Part shown: in pieces, positions 33,385 to 43,850 of the stretch
Layout of the letters: the number at the start of each line of letters is the position of its first letter
Position numbering within the stretch: the stretch's first letter is position 1
NCBI RefSeq assembly: GCF_003054555.1
Contig: NZ_CP026304.1
Coordinates: 7,998,001 to 8,062,000 of the forward strand
Direction of reading: 5' to 3'
DNA: 64,000 nucleotides
From: Streptomyces lunaelactis
GTDB lineage: Bacteria > Actinomycetota > Actinomycetes > Streptomycetales > Streptomycetaceae
The notes under the pieces: generated by a model
The model's input: the letters and a program-made list of their open reading frames with translations, nothing else
Told to the model about the DNA's origin: nothing
The model's database searches: none
Position numbers and translations under genes: made by a program

Positions 33385-34467
33385 ATGATTTCCACGGTTG
33401 TCTGGGGTACCGGCAACGTCGGCCGCGCGGCCATCCGTGCCGTAGAGGCCCATCCGGCCCTGAAACTCGCGTCCGTGCTCGTCCACAACCCCGACAAGGT
33501 CGGCCGCGACGCGGGCGATCTCGGCGGGCTCGACTGCGAACTGGGGGTCGCGGCGACCGACGACATCGACGCGGTACTGGCCGCCGGCCCCCACGCTGTT
33601 GTGTACGCGGCTTCTGGTGACATCCGCCCCGACGAGGCACTCGACGACATCGTCAGGGCCGTCCGGGCCGGGGCCGTGGTCGTCACGCCCGCGCTGTACC
33701 CGCTCTACGACCAGCGCAATGCCCCGGCGGAGTTCCGGGACCCGGTCCTTGCCGCCATCGCGGACGGCAGCGGCTCGCTGTTCGTCTCGGGCGTCGACCC
33801 CGGCTGGGGCAACGACGTACTGCCGTTGCTGATCAGTGGACTCGGCAGCACCGTGGACGCGATCCGCTGCCAGGAGATCTTCGACTACTCCACGTACGAG
33901 CAGGAGCACTCGGTCCGGTACCTGGTCGGCATGGGCCAGCCGATGGACTACGAGCCGATGATGCTCCTGCCATCGATTCCGACCATGGTGTGGGGCGGGC
34001 AGATACGGCTGATGGCCAGAGCCCTCGGTGTCGAACTCGACGAGATCAGCGAGACATTGGAGCGACGTCCGCTCGATGCCACGGTGACCACCAGGACGAT
34101 GGGTGAGTTCGAGGCCGGCACCCAGGGGGCGGTGCGGTTCGAGGTGCAGGGCATCGTCGAGGGCGAACCCCGCATCGTCATCGAGCACGTCACCCGTATC
34201 CACGCGTCCTGCGCACCGGACTGGCCCACGCCTCCCGGTGGTGGCGACGGGGCGCACCGGGTGATCATCGAGGGCCGCCCGCGCATCGAGGTCTCGGTCG
34301 AGGCCACCGACGAGGGCGAGAACCGGTCCGCAGGCGGGAACGCCACTGCGGTCGGCCGGCTGGTCGGCGCCATCGACTGGCTCGTGGACGCGGAACCCGG
34401 ACTGTACGACGCGCTCGACGTCCCGCTGCGCCCCGCAGTCGGCAAACTGGGAAGGAAGCAGCCATGA
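33385..34467 (+). CDS. NAD(P)H-dependent amine dehydrogenase family / dihydrodipicolinate reductase-like protein
   Basis: The 360-residue product has an N-terminal Rossmann fold (TVVWGTGNVGRAAIRAVEAH), AVVYAASGDIRPDEALDDIV and FVSGVDPGWGNDVLPLLISG, typical of proteins related to dihydrodipicolinate reductase and 2,4-diaminopentanoate dehydrogenase. A TACCCT element (33373-33378) ends 6 bases before ATG, suggesting a leaderless transcript. It overlaps the next gene by 4 bases (ATGA). Substrate is unknown. Confidence 0.82.
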   Translation: MISTVVWGTGNVGRAAIRAVEAHPALKLASVLVHNPDKVGRDAGDLGGLDCELGVAATDDIDAVLAAGPHAVVYAASGDIRPDEALDDIVRAVRAGAVVVTPALYPLYDQRNAPAEFRDPVLAAIADGSGSLFVSGVDPGWGNDVLPLLISGLGSTVDAIRCQEIFDYSTYEQEHSVRYLVGMGQPMDYEPMMLLPSIPTMVWGGQIRLMARALGVELDEISETLERRPLDATVTTRTMGEFEAGTQGAVRFEVQGIVEGEPRIVIEHVTRIHASCAPDWPTPPGGGDGAHRVIIEGRPRIEVSVEATDEGENRSAGGNATAVGRLVGAIDWLVDAEPGLYDALDVPLRPAVGKLGRKQP

Positions 34468-34943
34468 ACATCGACATCCCCGAGGGCAAGCACCCGATCG
34501 AGTACGTGTGGGGCGACATGGTCCCCGGTATCGGGATGGCCGCCGCGAACTTCTCGCTGTCGGTGTATTCCCACACGACCCTGGGACTGCGGGAGTTCGA
34601 GGCCGCGCGGCTGCGGATCGCGCAGATCAACGGGTGCATGTTCTGCCTCGACTGGCGCACCGACCGGGACGGGCAGAAGGTCGAGGAGGAGTTCGCCGAT
34701 GCGGTGACCGAGTGGCGTACGGCCGACGCCTTCGACGAGCGCACACGGTTGGCGGCCGAGTACGCCGAGCGGTACGCCCTGGACCACCACAACCTCGACG
34801 ACGAGTTCTGGACCCGGATGACCGCGCACTACAGCCAGGTCGAGATCGTGGAGCTGAGCATGAGCATCGGCTCCTGGCTGGCGTTCGGCAGGCTCAACCA
34901 TGTGCTGGGCCTGGACGCGGTGTGCGTGCTGCCCACGGGCTGA
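34464..34943 (+). CDS. Carboxymuconolactone decarboxylase / AhpD-like protein
   Basis: The 159-residue helical protein has the AhpD-like redox motif in AQINGCMFCLDWRTD (CxxC followed by acidic residues) and the helix pair EIVELSMSIGSWLAFGRLNH. It could act as a peroxidase-type thiol protein or in a lyase-like role. Its start overlaps the upstream dehydrogenase stop, so the two work as one unit; the pairing suggests a catabolic step, but the pathway is unknown. Confidence 0.85.
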   Translation: MNIDIPEGKHPIEYVWGDMVPGIGMAAANFSLSVYSHTTLGLREFEAARLRIAQINGCMFCLDWRTDRDGQKVEEEFADAVTEWRTADAFDERTRLAAEYAERYALDHHNLDDEFWTRMTAHYSQVEIVELSMSIGSWLAFGRLNHVLGLDAVCVLPTG

Positions 34944-34953
34944 GGTGGGTGGT

Positions 34954-34986
34954 CCGGGGCCGCTCGGTGAGCCCGGCCGGCCCCGG
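34954..34986. terminator. Hairpin between convergent genes
   Basis: CCGGGGCCG (34954-34962) and CGGCCCCGG (34978-34986) are perfectly complementary with a 15-base loop, just past the AhpD-like gene and before the end of the cholesterol oxidase gene. Confidence 0.5.
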
Positions 34987-35057
34987 CCTCGGACTCACCC
35001 CGCAGGGGGCTCGTACGGCCGCCTCCTGACAACGAACTCTCCGTCATCAGGCCGCCG

Positions 35058-36755
<1,698 letters not shown>

Positions 36756-36901
36756 TTAAGTCACGACATACCTAAAAGTAACTTGTGTCCGATCATGTAC
36801 CTGGGGTAATGGGTTAGGGGATTCCGCCCCGGTATGCGATCAAGGCCACCCCGGAGGTCCAACACCCCACGGCCATCGGCCTGTTCGCCCTCTGTCCGGT
36901 C

Positions 36902-37459
36902 TCAGTCGACGTGGACTGCTGAGGCGGAGGCGATGTGCGCCGCGATCGCGCGTGCACAGTCGATGGACTCGGTACGGGTCGTGTCCACTTCCAAGTCGTA
37001 GATCACCCCGTCGTGGACCGCGTACGCCTGCGACTCGGCCATCCCGGAGACCCGGTCGCCGCGCGCGGTCTCACGTCCCGCGGCTGTCGCGCTGTCGCAC
37101 CGCACTCCCACCCACAGCACTTCCAGGCCGTTGAGGGCTGACCGCCATCGCTCCTGCGAGGCGGCTCCGCCGAGGAACACCTCGTCGACGATGACGTGCG
37201 CTCCGGCGCGGACCATCGCGGCGATCCCCTGGCCCCATGCGGCGTCCAGCTGCCGGAACGCGGGCCCGACGGTCACCTGCCCGTCCGCGCCGAACTCGAT
37301 CCCCGCACCTACTGCACTCATTGAGGCGGGCATCGCCTCGATCAGCGTGTCTACGCCAAGCGTCAGCCACGGCTCCGGGAGGACAGCCTGCAGACAGCGC
37401 GCGATCCCGGATTTGCCTGAGCTGGACCCACCATTGAGAACGATCACCTGAGTGTTCAC
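36902..37459 (-). CDS. Chloramphenicol phosphotransferase (CPT) family P-loop kinase
   Basis: The product of about 185 residues begins [20 protein letters not shown] with a Walker A motif. It continues with [33 protein letters not shown] and [20 protein letters not shown], which correspond to CPT-family small-molecule kinases. True CPT phosphorylates chloramphenicol; many chromosomal relatives have unknown substrates, so resistance should not be assumed. GTG 37459 was chosen because the domain begins there; the longer frame to 37516 has no better signals. It diverges from the hydrolase gene across a perfect palindrome. Confidence 0.8.
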   Translation of the reverse strand: MNTQVIVLNGGSSSGKSGIARCLQAVLPEPWLTLGVDTLIEAMPASMSAVGAGIEFGADGQVTVGPAFRQLDAAWGQGIAAMVRAGAHVIVDEVFLGGAASQERWRSALNGLEVLWVGVRCDSATAAGRETARGDRVSGMAESQAYAVHDGVIYDLEVDTTRTESIDCARAIAAHIASASAVHVD

Positions 37460-37521
37460 CGCGCCACTGTAGGAGCGCCCGCGGCCGAATCGAAACGGAT
37501 TGACGAGGCCCAACAAACGCG

Positions 37522-37539
37522 AGACGATACGTATCGTCT
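37522..37539. promoter_or_regulatory. Perfect 18-bp palindrome, TetR-type operator candidate
   Basis: AGACGATAC and its exact inverse GTATCGTCT abut at 37530/37531. It lies between the divergent CPT-like and hydrolase starts, 23 bases before the hydrolase ATG. TetR-family operators often have this form, yet no TetR gene is adjacent. Confidence 0.65.
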
Positions 37540-37562
37540 AATTGTCCGCCGGAAGGAATCCC

Positions 37563-38450
37563 ATGCCGCAGCCACACGTCCAGTACGTGGAAGCCGCACC
37601 GGGCGTGCGCCTGTGGACAGAGCGCCGAGGTGACCCGGACGCCTCCGTGCTGCTTCTGATCATGGGCGCCCAGGCGTCCGGCCTCGGCTGGCCCGAAGAA
37701 CTCTGTGACGCGCTCGCCGCCCGCCACCAGGTCGTCCGCTACGACCACCGCGACACTGGTCGCTCGACCTGGTCCTACGGTAAGGAGCCCTACCGCATCA
37801 CGGATCTCGCCGACGACGTGATCGCGGTGCTGGACGGCCTCGGCATCGAGCGCGCGCACCTCGTCGGCATGTCCCTGGGCGGGATGCTCGCCCAGTTGGT
37901 GCTTTCCGACGACCCGGACCGGTTGCTCAGCGCTACCCTGATCGGCACCAACGCGCTCAGCACGACGCCTCTCGTCCACGCCGACGGCACCACGACCGCG
38001 GTGGAGGATCTGCCAGGCATCGACCAGCGGATCCTCGAGGAGTGGGCCCGGCCGGTCGAGGACCACGGGGTCGAAGCCGAACTCGACCGCAGGGTGAGGC
38101 ACTGGCGACTGCTGCACGGCGACAGGATCCCGTTCGACGCGGAGTACTTCCGTGCGCTGGAACGACGCATCATCGAGCACACGGGACGGTACGACTCCTC
38201 CGGCGCCCACGGCCAGGCCGATTACTCCGGCATGGACCGAACTGAGGCCCTCGCGGCCACCCGGGTCCCGGCACTCGTCATCGCGGCCGGCGCGGAGCCC
38301 GTCTTCCCGCCGCCCCACCCTCAGCATCTGGCACAGGTGTTGGGAGAGGACGCGGCACTCGTAGAGATTGCGGGGATGGGACACGCACTGCCCCGCCAGG
38401 TCCTGAACCCTCTCGCCGAAGCGGTTCTTGCCCACACCGCGAAGGCCTGA
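37563..38450 (+). CDS. Alpha/beta hydrolase
   Basis: The 295-residue enzyme has the nucleophile elbow LVGMSLGGMLAQLVLSDDPD (GMSLGG, Ser), the upstream loop HQVVRYDHRDTGRSTW, the Asp-bearing region VIAAGAEPVFPPPHPQH and the catalytic His in EIAGMGHALPRQVL. This places it with the alpha/beta fold lipase/esterase-like group (aclacinomycin methylesterase-like). ATG 37563 has GGAAGGA upstream. The palindrome at 37522 probably controls it. Substrate is unknown. Confidence 0.88.
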   Translation: MPQPHVQYVEAAPGVRLWTERRGDPDASVLLLIMGAQASGLGWPEELCDALAARHQVVRYDHRDTGRSTWSYGKEPYRITDLADDVIAVLDGLGIERAHLVGMSLGGMLAQLVLSDDPDRLLSATLIGTNALSTTPLVHADGTTTAVEDLPGIDQRILEEWARPVEDHGVEAELDRRVRHWRLLHGDRIPFDAEYFRALERRIIEHTGRYDSSGAHGQADYSGMDRTEALAATRVPALVIAAGAEPVFPPPHPQHLAQVLGEDAALVEIAGMGHALPRQVLNPLAEAVLAHTAKA

Positions 38451-38852
38451 GCTGCCGCACCGGAACACAGAGCACCCCGGACCGCTTCCGGCGAGGGCAT
38501 GTGAATGCCGTCCGGGTCCTCTTGCGTCAGCACCGTGCTGGCCTCGGCTTCCACGGCAGCCCATGCCTGCCAGGCGCGCTTGTTGGCAATTCGTCTGCTG
38601 TCGCTTCGGAGGAAGCCGGCCCCTGCGGAGAACCCCGCGGAGAGCAGGGCCAGGAGCGCCGCGGGGACACGCGCATCCGCTGTGGCCAATAGGCGTCGAG
38701 GTCGAAGGCTGGTCGAGTCGACCGCGACAACCCAGTGCCGGCCGGGGCCGCGTTTTGCAGCGTCCCCTCAGCCGGCCGGCCGGCGAGATCGCGCCGCAGA
38801 GGACGAGCTTATGATCACTCGGGCAGCGCGCCAACGAGGAGGGCCAGTAGCG
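38451..38852. other. Intergenic region before the SDR gene
   Basis: No gene is convincing. A minus-strand frame through it (MATADARVPAALLALLSAGF...) overlaps the hydrolase C-terminus and shows no family. The SDR ribosome binding site GAGGAGG lies at 38837-38843. No promoter or operator was recognised. Confidence 0.35.
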
Positions 38853-39671
38853 ATGGTGAACCAGCGAGTTGTCCTTGTCACCGGTGGTGGGACGGGGATT
38901 GGCGCTGCCACGGCCCGTCTGCTGCGTGAGGCCGGGCACCTCGTCGTTGTCTCGGGACGTCGGCCTGAGCCCTTGAAGAGCCTTTCGGAGGAGACCGGAG
39001 TCCTGGCTCACCCCTCTGACATCGGTGACCCCGAGGCTGTCCGAGATCTCGTGGATGCGTCCGTGGCCGCCTACGGTCGGCTCGACGGAGTCGTACTCAA
39101 CGCAGGCGTAGGGCGCTCGGGAGCCGTCGGTGACCTGTCGGTGGAGGACTGGGAGACCGTCATGCGGACCAACGTGACGGGCCCCTTTCTGCTTCTGCGC
39201 GCCGCGCTCCCGCACCTACTGAAGGCAAAGGGCTCGGTGGTCGCGGTCGCTTCGGTGTCCGCGCTGCGCAACGGGCCGGCCAATGCCGCTTACGCCACGT
39301 CCAAGGCGGCCCTGCTCCAGATGTGCCGTTCTCTCGCCGTTGACTACGGGCAGCACGGGCTGCGCGCCAATACTGTGTGCCCCAGCTGGGTACGCACCGA
39401 GATGGCGGACCGGCGGATGGTGCGATTCGCTGAGGAGGCGGGGCTGGGAGAGGGCGGTACCGATGCGGCCTACGAGGAGGCGACTCGACTGCTCCCCTCG
39501 CGTCGCCCGGGAGAGCCGCGTGAGGTTGCCGAAGCTATCGCCTGGTTGCTCTCACCGGCCGCGTCCTTCGTCAACGGCGCGGTGCTTGCCGTTGACGGTG
39601 GGGTGACGGCGCTTGATCCCGGGACCGTCGCGTTCAACTTCCGCGTGGAACCGCGCGGGGACGGAAGCTGA
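38853..39671 (+). CDS. Short-chain dehydrogenase/reductase (SDR)
   Basis: The 272-residue protein is a classical SDR: cofactor motif VLVTGGGTGIGAATARLLRE, NAG motif GVVLNAGVGRSG, catalytic Ser in VVAVASVSALRNG, and catalytic Tyr/Lys in AAYATSKAALLQMCRSLAVD. It reads NAD(P) and an alcohol or ketone of unknown structure. Start ATG 38853 has GAGGAGG at 9 bases; an earlier ATG at 38812 would add 14 residues without benefit. Confidence 0.9.
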   Translation: MVNQRVVLVTGGGTGIGAATARLLREAGHLVVVSGRRPEPLKSLSEETGVLAHPSDIGDPEAVRDLVDASVAAYGRLDGVVLNAGVGRSGAVGDLSVEDWETVMRTNVTGPFLLLRAALPHLLKAKGSVVAVASVSALRNGPANAAYATSKAALLQMCRSLAVDYGQHGLRANTVCPSWVRTEMADRRMVRFAEEAGLGEGGTDAAYEEATRLLPSRRPGEPREVAEAIAWLLSPAASFVNGAVLAVDGGVTALDPGTVAFNFRVEPRGDGS

Positions 39672-39721
39672 TTTCCCCGCGACGCGCCGACACCCACCGC
39701 ACTCTCGCCCAAGCCGAGCGG

Positions 39722-39741
39722 TCCGTGACCTTTCACGGGGT
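39722..39741. terminator. Weak hairpin between convergent SDR and GYD genes
   Basis: CCGTGA (39724-39729) and TCACGG (39734-39739) pair around a CCTT loop, with wobble-extended ends. The outer repeat GCCGAGC/GCTCGGC flanks it at longer distance, so a larger cruciform is possible. Confidence 0.35.
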
Positions 39742-39789
39742 TCTGCTCCACGGGCTCGGCGCCGGTGAATTCCCCAGCGCGCCGATGCG

Positions 39790-40110
39790 TCAGGCGCCGG
39801 GTGCCCGGTAGTCCACCTTCTGGCGGACCGCCTCGTCGATCTCCTCGGGCGTCAGCAGCACGACCGTGCTCGTGCGAACGCCCCCTGCGGCCGATGCGGT
39901 CAGCCCCATGGCCGCGGCTGAGGCGTTGCCCGGCAGGTCCACCACCACATAGACATCCTCCTCGCCGAATGCCCAGTGCATTGACTCGAGCTGACCCCCC
40001 AGGCTCTGGACCATACGTTCGACGACCTCACGGCGTGCCGTACCCCCTTCCTTGAGCAAGCCCTTCAGCCCCTCCATGGTCAGCGTGACTCTGAAGAGAT
40101 ATTTCGACAT
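39790..40110 (-). CDS. GYD domain-containing protein
   Basis: The 106-residue protein fits the GYD family (ferredoxin-like alpha/beta dimer): MSKYLFRVTLTMEGLKGLLK, EVVERMVQSLGGQLESMHWA, FGEEDVYVVVDLPGNASAAA, then VVLLTPEEIDEAVRQKVDYR. Related proteins are small dimeric binding or regulatory proteins without an assigned reaction. It is monocistronic. Confidence 0.87.
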   Translation of the reverse strand: MSKYLFRVTLTMEGLKGLLKEGGTARREVVERMVQSLGGQLESMHWAFGEEDVYVVVDLPGNASAAAMGLTASAAGGVRTSTVVLLTPEEIDEAVRQKVDYRAPGA

Positions 40111-40555
40111 CGGTCTCCGCCTTTCCTGTGCGTCCTGCCTCGAGCGGCGCGACGACGCTGGAACCGGTCAGCTGGAGCCGGACGCCTGGAGTTCTACCTC
40201 ACCGACTTCAGTACCGGCAGCGTGTGAGAGATTCGCAGCGGCGTGGTGTGTACGTCCATCGTCGCCCTGCCTCAACACGACTGCATCCCGACAGGCCACA
40301 CGGGCGCCCGGGGCCTTGGGCCCGACCAGCACTCCACTCGCTGTCCGCGACCACTTCCCGCGGGCGGGACGGTGTCAGGTGTGGCAGCCGCTCGCGCGTC
40401 GTCCGCCAGAAGCACCCGTCGAACGCGGTGGCGAAAATGCCCGCCGGTCGCCGGACCTGCCCCGGTACAGTCCGGCGAGGATTGGCGTCCACTGAGCATG
40501 TCGATCGCCGACGGGTACGTCGGCCGGTCGCATCCCCAACACGCAAGGAGATCAA
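40111..40555. other. Intergenic region before the VOC gene
   Basis: No gene is supported on either strand. Frames here are unlike known proteins. AAGGAG (40545-40550) is the ribosome binding site of the next gene. Nothing else was recognised. Confidence 0.35.
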
Positions 40556-41002
40556 GTGACTTCCATCGTCCGGCACATCACCTTCGACTGTGCCGATCCG
40601 CACGAGCCCTACGACCTGGCCCGGTTCTGGAGTCAGGTGCTCGGTCAACCGGTCGATCCGATCGACGAACCGGGCGACGACGAGGTCGCCTTGGAGGTGC
40701 CTGCCGGTCAACCGACGCTGTTGTTCGTGCGGGTACCCGAGAAGAAGTCGCTGAAGAACCGCGTGCACCTCGATCTGGAGCCGGACCGGCCGCGGGATGA
40801 GGAGGTGGAGCGGGTGTCGGCGCTCGGCGCGACCATCGTCGACGACAGGCGAAAGCCGAACGGCAGAGGCTGGGTGGTCTTCGCAGACCCGGCCGGCAAC
40901 GAATTCTGCATCGAGGGCAGCGCGGCGGAACGCGCGGCGGCCGAGCGAGAGTACGAGGCGGCCAAAGCCGCCGAGAACGAGGGGCGGCCCAGGGCTGAAT
41001 GA
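40556..41002 (+). CDS. VOC-superfamily (glyoxalase-like) protein
   Basis: The 148-residue protein begins at GTG 40556 behind AAGGAG. It shows the single-domain glyoxalase-like pattern: HITFDCADPHEPYDLARFWS, QPVDPIDEPGDDEVALEVPA, RVHLDLEPDRPRDEEVERVS and WVVFADPAGNEFCIEG, with likely metal ligands His (in RHITFDC), His (VHLDLE) and Glu (FCIEG). The tail of about 25 residues is a charged helix. Substrate is unknown. Confidence 0.88.
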   Translation: MTSIVRHITFDCADPHEPYDLARFWSQVLGQPVDPIDEPGDDEVALEVPAGQPTLLFVRVPEKKSLKNRVHLDLEPDRPRDEEVERVSALGATIVDDRRKPNGRGWVVFADPAGNEFCIEGSAAERAAAEREYEAAKAAENEGRPRAE

Positions 41003-41355
41003 GCCGGGGCCCCACCTAGTGCAGGGCCCAACACAACGGCAGCCGGCCCGTTTCGCTCCAGCTCGTACCGGACGGCGGTGTCAACGACAGAGGCCGGGCG
41101 ACGGCACCGTACGGCTTGTGAATGAGGGCACAACTAGGAGGCTTGCCGGGGGGGCGGGGCGGACGGTCGCGGCCCGCCGAGTTCGCTCCAACTACCGTTC
41201 CACACATGCCTGTTCCGCCAAAGAGAACGGGCAGCCCCTCTCGCGGACCTGCGCGCTCCCACACCCTGCACGGGAGATAACCCAGTCTCACACGCATACA
41301 CACGTCGTCGCAGGTGAGTAACATCCGGCAGACACCCCCGCACTGAGGAGTCATC
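41003..41355. other. Intergenic region before the coiled-coil winged-helix gene
   Basis: No gene or confident regulatory element was recognised. GAGGAG (41345-41350) is the ribosome binding site of the gene at 41356. Confidence 0.35.
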
Positions 41356-41934
41356 GTGCCCGATTCGAAAACCACCAATCTGAAGGCTCAATACGCTGCC
41401 AAGGTCACCGACGACCTGGAGCAGAACACCTCCGAACAGGAGCGCATCCGGGCAGAGATCGACGCCCTGCAAGCGCAGCTGACTTCCCTGGAGCAGGATC
41501 GCGAACTGCTGCTCGGCATGAGTGCAGCCCTGGGAGACGCGGCGAGCCCGAAGCCTGCGGACGTTCCCGGACCGCGCCGGGTACGCAAGGCGGAGAAGAC
41601 GACAGCGCCGGCCAAGAAGGCCGCCCCCAAGGCGGCCACCAGCAAGAAGCCCGCCGCGGCCACCGGGGAGAAGGGCCCCGCCGTCACCGACCTCGTTCTC
41701 GGTCACCTCAGCCGACAGGACGAGCCGCGTACCGCCGCGGAAATCGCGAAGGCACTCGCCGACGCCCACCCCGGCCGCAAGATCAGCGACAACGTTGTGC
41801 GGACTTCCGCCGAACGGCTGGTGGCCCGCTCGAAGGTCGAACGCGCCAAGCAGGGCGCCACCGTGTACTACACCGCCACCGCACACCATGCCTCTGGCGC
41901 AATGCCCGCGGAACGTGAGAAGGCCATGGCCTGA
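41356..41934 (+). CDS. Coiled-coil / basic linker / winged-helix-like protein, possible DNA-binding regulator
   Basis: The 192-residue protein starts at GTG 41356. Residues 8-55 are a strong coiled coil (EQERIRAEIDALQAQLTSLE). Residues 70-105 are a Lys/Ala/Pro-rich histone-like linker (KKAAPKAATSKKPAAATGEK). Residues 110-175 look like a winged helix (VTDLVLGHLSRQDEPRTAAE, DNVVRTSAERLVARSKVERA). It probably binds DNA as a dimer, perhaps nucleoid-associated; no target is evident. I know similar Streptomyces proteins only as hypothetical. Confidence 0.65.
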   Translation: MPDSKTTNLKAQYAAKVTDDLEQNTSEQERIRAEIDALQAQLTSLEQDRELLLGMSAALGDAASPKPADVPGPRRVRKAEKTTAPAKKAAPKAATSKKPAAATGEKGPAVTDLVLGHLSRQDEPRTAAEIAKALADAHPGRKISDNVVRTSAERLVARSKVERAKQGATVYYTATAHHASGAMPAEREKAMA

Positions 41935-42154
41935 CCCCTGGAGCGCCGTTGTCTTCAACGTAGCCCGGGGCCCGCGGGCGTCGCGACACAATCAAAGCCC
42001 TCGCGGCCCGCGCCGGCGGGTGGCGCCAGGCCTGGCTGTCCCGCCGGACCGGGCCCCGACCTACCGGCAGCAGCGATCCCTCGCCGTCGCAGTCGCAGGT
42101 CAGCAGCCGCTGGTGTATGACAAAAGAGCAAGGCGGGCGAACGAGGAGAGCCAC

Positions 42155-42355
42155 ATGAACACTCAGCCTGATCGCAATCAGCCGTCCGATGGCGTGACAC
42201 CCGACTCAACGCTGCACATCGGCTCCGAAGGTGGTGTGACGCCCGAGGACGTGGTGCTGGCTTCCGGGCGCGACGTCACCCCCGCGAATCTCGCATGGGC
42301 AGAGCGCAAACTGGCCGACGAGGGCAGCGCGGCCCTCGACAAGCTGCTTCCCTGA
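42155..42355 (+). CDS. Small conserved-type hypothetical protein (66 aa)
   Basis: ATG 42155 follows GAGGAGAG at ideal distance. The product (MNTQPDRNQPSDGVTPDSTL, then EGGVTPEDVVLASGRDVTPA and LAWAERKLADEGSAALDKLL) is hydrophilic, with two short VTPxxxxLA-like repeats and a C-terminal helix. No named family is recognised. The ribosome binding site and codon usage support translation. Confidence 0.6.
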   Translation: MNTQPDRNQPSDGVTPDSTLHIGSEGGVTPEDVVLASGRDVTPANLAWAERKLADEGSAALDKLLP

Positions 42356-43018
42356 CCACACGGGCAGCCCCCACGACCGGGCCCCGCCCGTTCTGCCGCC
42401 CACCGTCGGCGTGCGCGGCGCCGGTGACCGGCGCGTCCAGCGGAATCGGGGCGGCTCGTGCGTTGCGCTGACGTGAGCGGCGGCTGCAGGGTGTCGGCGA
42501 CGGGGCCGCGTACGGGGGTCAGTACGGAACGGAACGCCGGGCCGACGACAGGCGCGACGCCCCGAACAGCCCGTCGCGAGGAATCCGGCCGGGCGGCGGC
42601 CCCGACGGTCGTACCGGCGACGCAGGTTCGACGTCTGGCGGAACCCGAAGGGCGGTGTGTCCGGTGACAACAGCGTGGCGCCCGCCCTTGCCCCGCTGCC
42701 AACTGGCCTTCCCCTGTGACTGGTTCACTGTGTGTTCGCCCCTCGTGGTCAGCGAGTCGATCCAGAACGGAACACGTACGCGCAGCCCGCACCCTGACAG
42801 CTGTCAGGGCCACATTCCGTCCGCCCGCATGCCAGAACGTTTCCGGTACGCGTACAGCCGCTGTTGACTCGGCGGCGCGACTGGCTGTCGTACGCATCTG
42901 CCGTGGCGGCTGTTACCGAACCGTCTTCCTTCCGCGTGCAACTACCACGTCCCCTGTGCCGTCTACCAGGCGGAACTCGCAACACGCGCGCATGAAGGAC
43001 ATGAAGGAGTCGACAACT
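42356..43018. other. Long intergenic region upstream of L,D-transpeptidase
   Basis: No gene is supported. It contains a perfect 18-bp palindrome at 42792-42809 (listed separately) and GTACGCGTAC at 42847-42856. The promoter of the L,D-transpeptidase gene should be downstream of these, but I could not place it. Confidence 0.4.
42792..42809. promoter_or_regulatory. Perfect 18-bp palindrome, operator candidate
   Basis: CCCTGACAG is followed directly by its inverse complement CTGTCAGGG. It lies about 210 bases upstream of the L,D-transpeptidase start in a gene-free region. No matching regulator is adjacent. Confidence 0.5.
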
Positions 43019-43708
43019 GTGGGGGACACACGCCGACGAGGAGTCGTCGCACTCGGGATCACCGCGCTGGCGGCCCCGCTCACTCTGGTCATGGGGAGCA
43101 CGCCCGCTCAGGCGGCCTCGTGTACGACCCAGACCGGGGCGTACCAGAAGCAGGTCGAGAAGTTCCTCGGCCGCCCGGTGGACGGAAAACAGTCGGCCGC
43201 CGACTGCACGGCGATCCAGGCCTTCCAGACGAAGCACTCGATCAGCCCGAACGCCGGGCTGGCGGGCCCCGTCACCTGGGGCGTCATGGATCTCATGAAC
43301 AAGCAGAAGGCCGTCGGGAAGAACCCGAACAAGGCCGGCAAGTGCCCCACGAACAAGGGCCGTATCGCCTGCGTCGACCTGACCCTTCAGCTCAGCTGGA
43401 TCCAGGACGGCAAGAAGTTGGTGTACGGACCGGTCGCGGTGCGTACCGGGCGTAACGGACACGAGACGCGCACCGGACTGAAGAAGATCTACTGGCGCCA
43501 CATCGACCACGTGTCCAGCCTGTACAACGTGCCGATGCCGTACAGCCAGTTCTTCGACGGCGGCCAGGCCTTCCACTCCGTGGGTATCAGCGTCTGGGCG
43601 CCGCCCGGCTCACACGGGTGCGTGAACATGACCAAGAGTGACGCCGCCAAGTACTGGAGCCTGCTCCGCAACGGCGACGACGTCTTCGTCTACGGCCGCA
43701 AGCCCTGA
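43019..43708 (+). CDS. Secreted L,D-transpeptidase with peptidoglycan-binding domain
   Basis: The 229-residue protein has a signal peptide (RRRGVVALGITALAAPLTLV, ending TPAQAAS), a PG_binding_1-like domain (about 30-85: VEKFLGRPVDGKQSAADCTA, IQAFQTKHSI) and a YkuD catalytic domain whose His and Cys lie in FHSVGISVWAPPGSHGCVNM. It makes 3-3 crosslinks or attaches proteins to peptidoglycan. GTG 43019 has AAGGAG 9 bases upstream; ATG 42992 and 43001 are weaker choices. Confidence 0.9.
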   Translation: MGDTRRRGVVALGITALAAPLTLVMGSTPAQAASCTTQTGAYQKQVEKFLGRPVDGKQSAADCTAIQAFQTKHSISPNAGLAGPVTWGVMDLMNKQKAVGKNPNKAGKCPTNKGRIACVDLTLQLSWIQDGKKLVYGPVAVRTGRNGHETRTGLKKIYWRHIDHVSSLYNVPMPYSQFFDGGQAFHSVGISVWAPPGSHGCVNMTKSDAAKYWSLLRNGDDVFVYGRKP

Positions 43709-43756
43709 ACCTGAGACAACGCACGACCCCACAGGGCACAGGCAAGCGCCCGGAAG

Positions 43757-43781
43757 CGGCCGGGCCGACGGTCCGGCCCCT
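43757..43781 (+). terminator. Possible hairpin after the L,D-transpeptidase gene
   Basis: GGGCCG and CGGCCC arms (43762-43767 and 43774-43779) within a GC-rich stretch about 50 bases past the stop can pair with a short loop. Support is modest. Confidence 0.35.
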
Positions 43782-43850
43782 TCAGGGTCCACGTTCTGTG
43801 TCGCCGTCCCGCAGACCATTGCAAAGAGTGCCCAGTGCTAGAAATGAGGC

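Noticed and set aside
38321..38689. 122-aa minus-strand frame with hydrophobic start
   Set aside because: Overlaps the hydrolase C-terminus, no ribosome binding site, no family.
37071..39215. 714-aa minus-strand frame
   Set aside because: Crosses three genes in shadow frames and has no domain.
40208..40768. 186-aa minus-strand frame
   Set aside because: Overlaps the VOC gene and has shadow-like composition.
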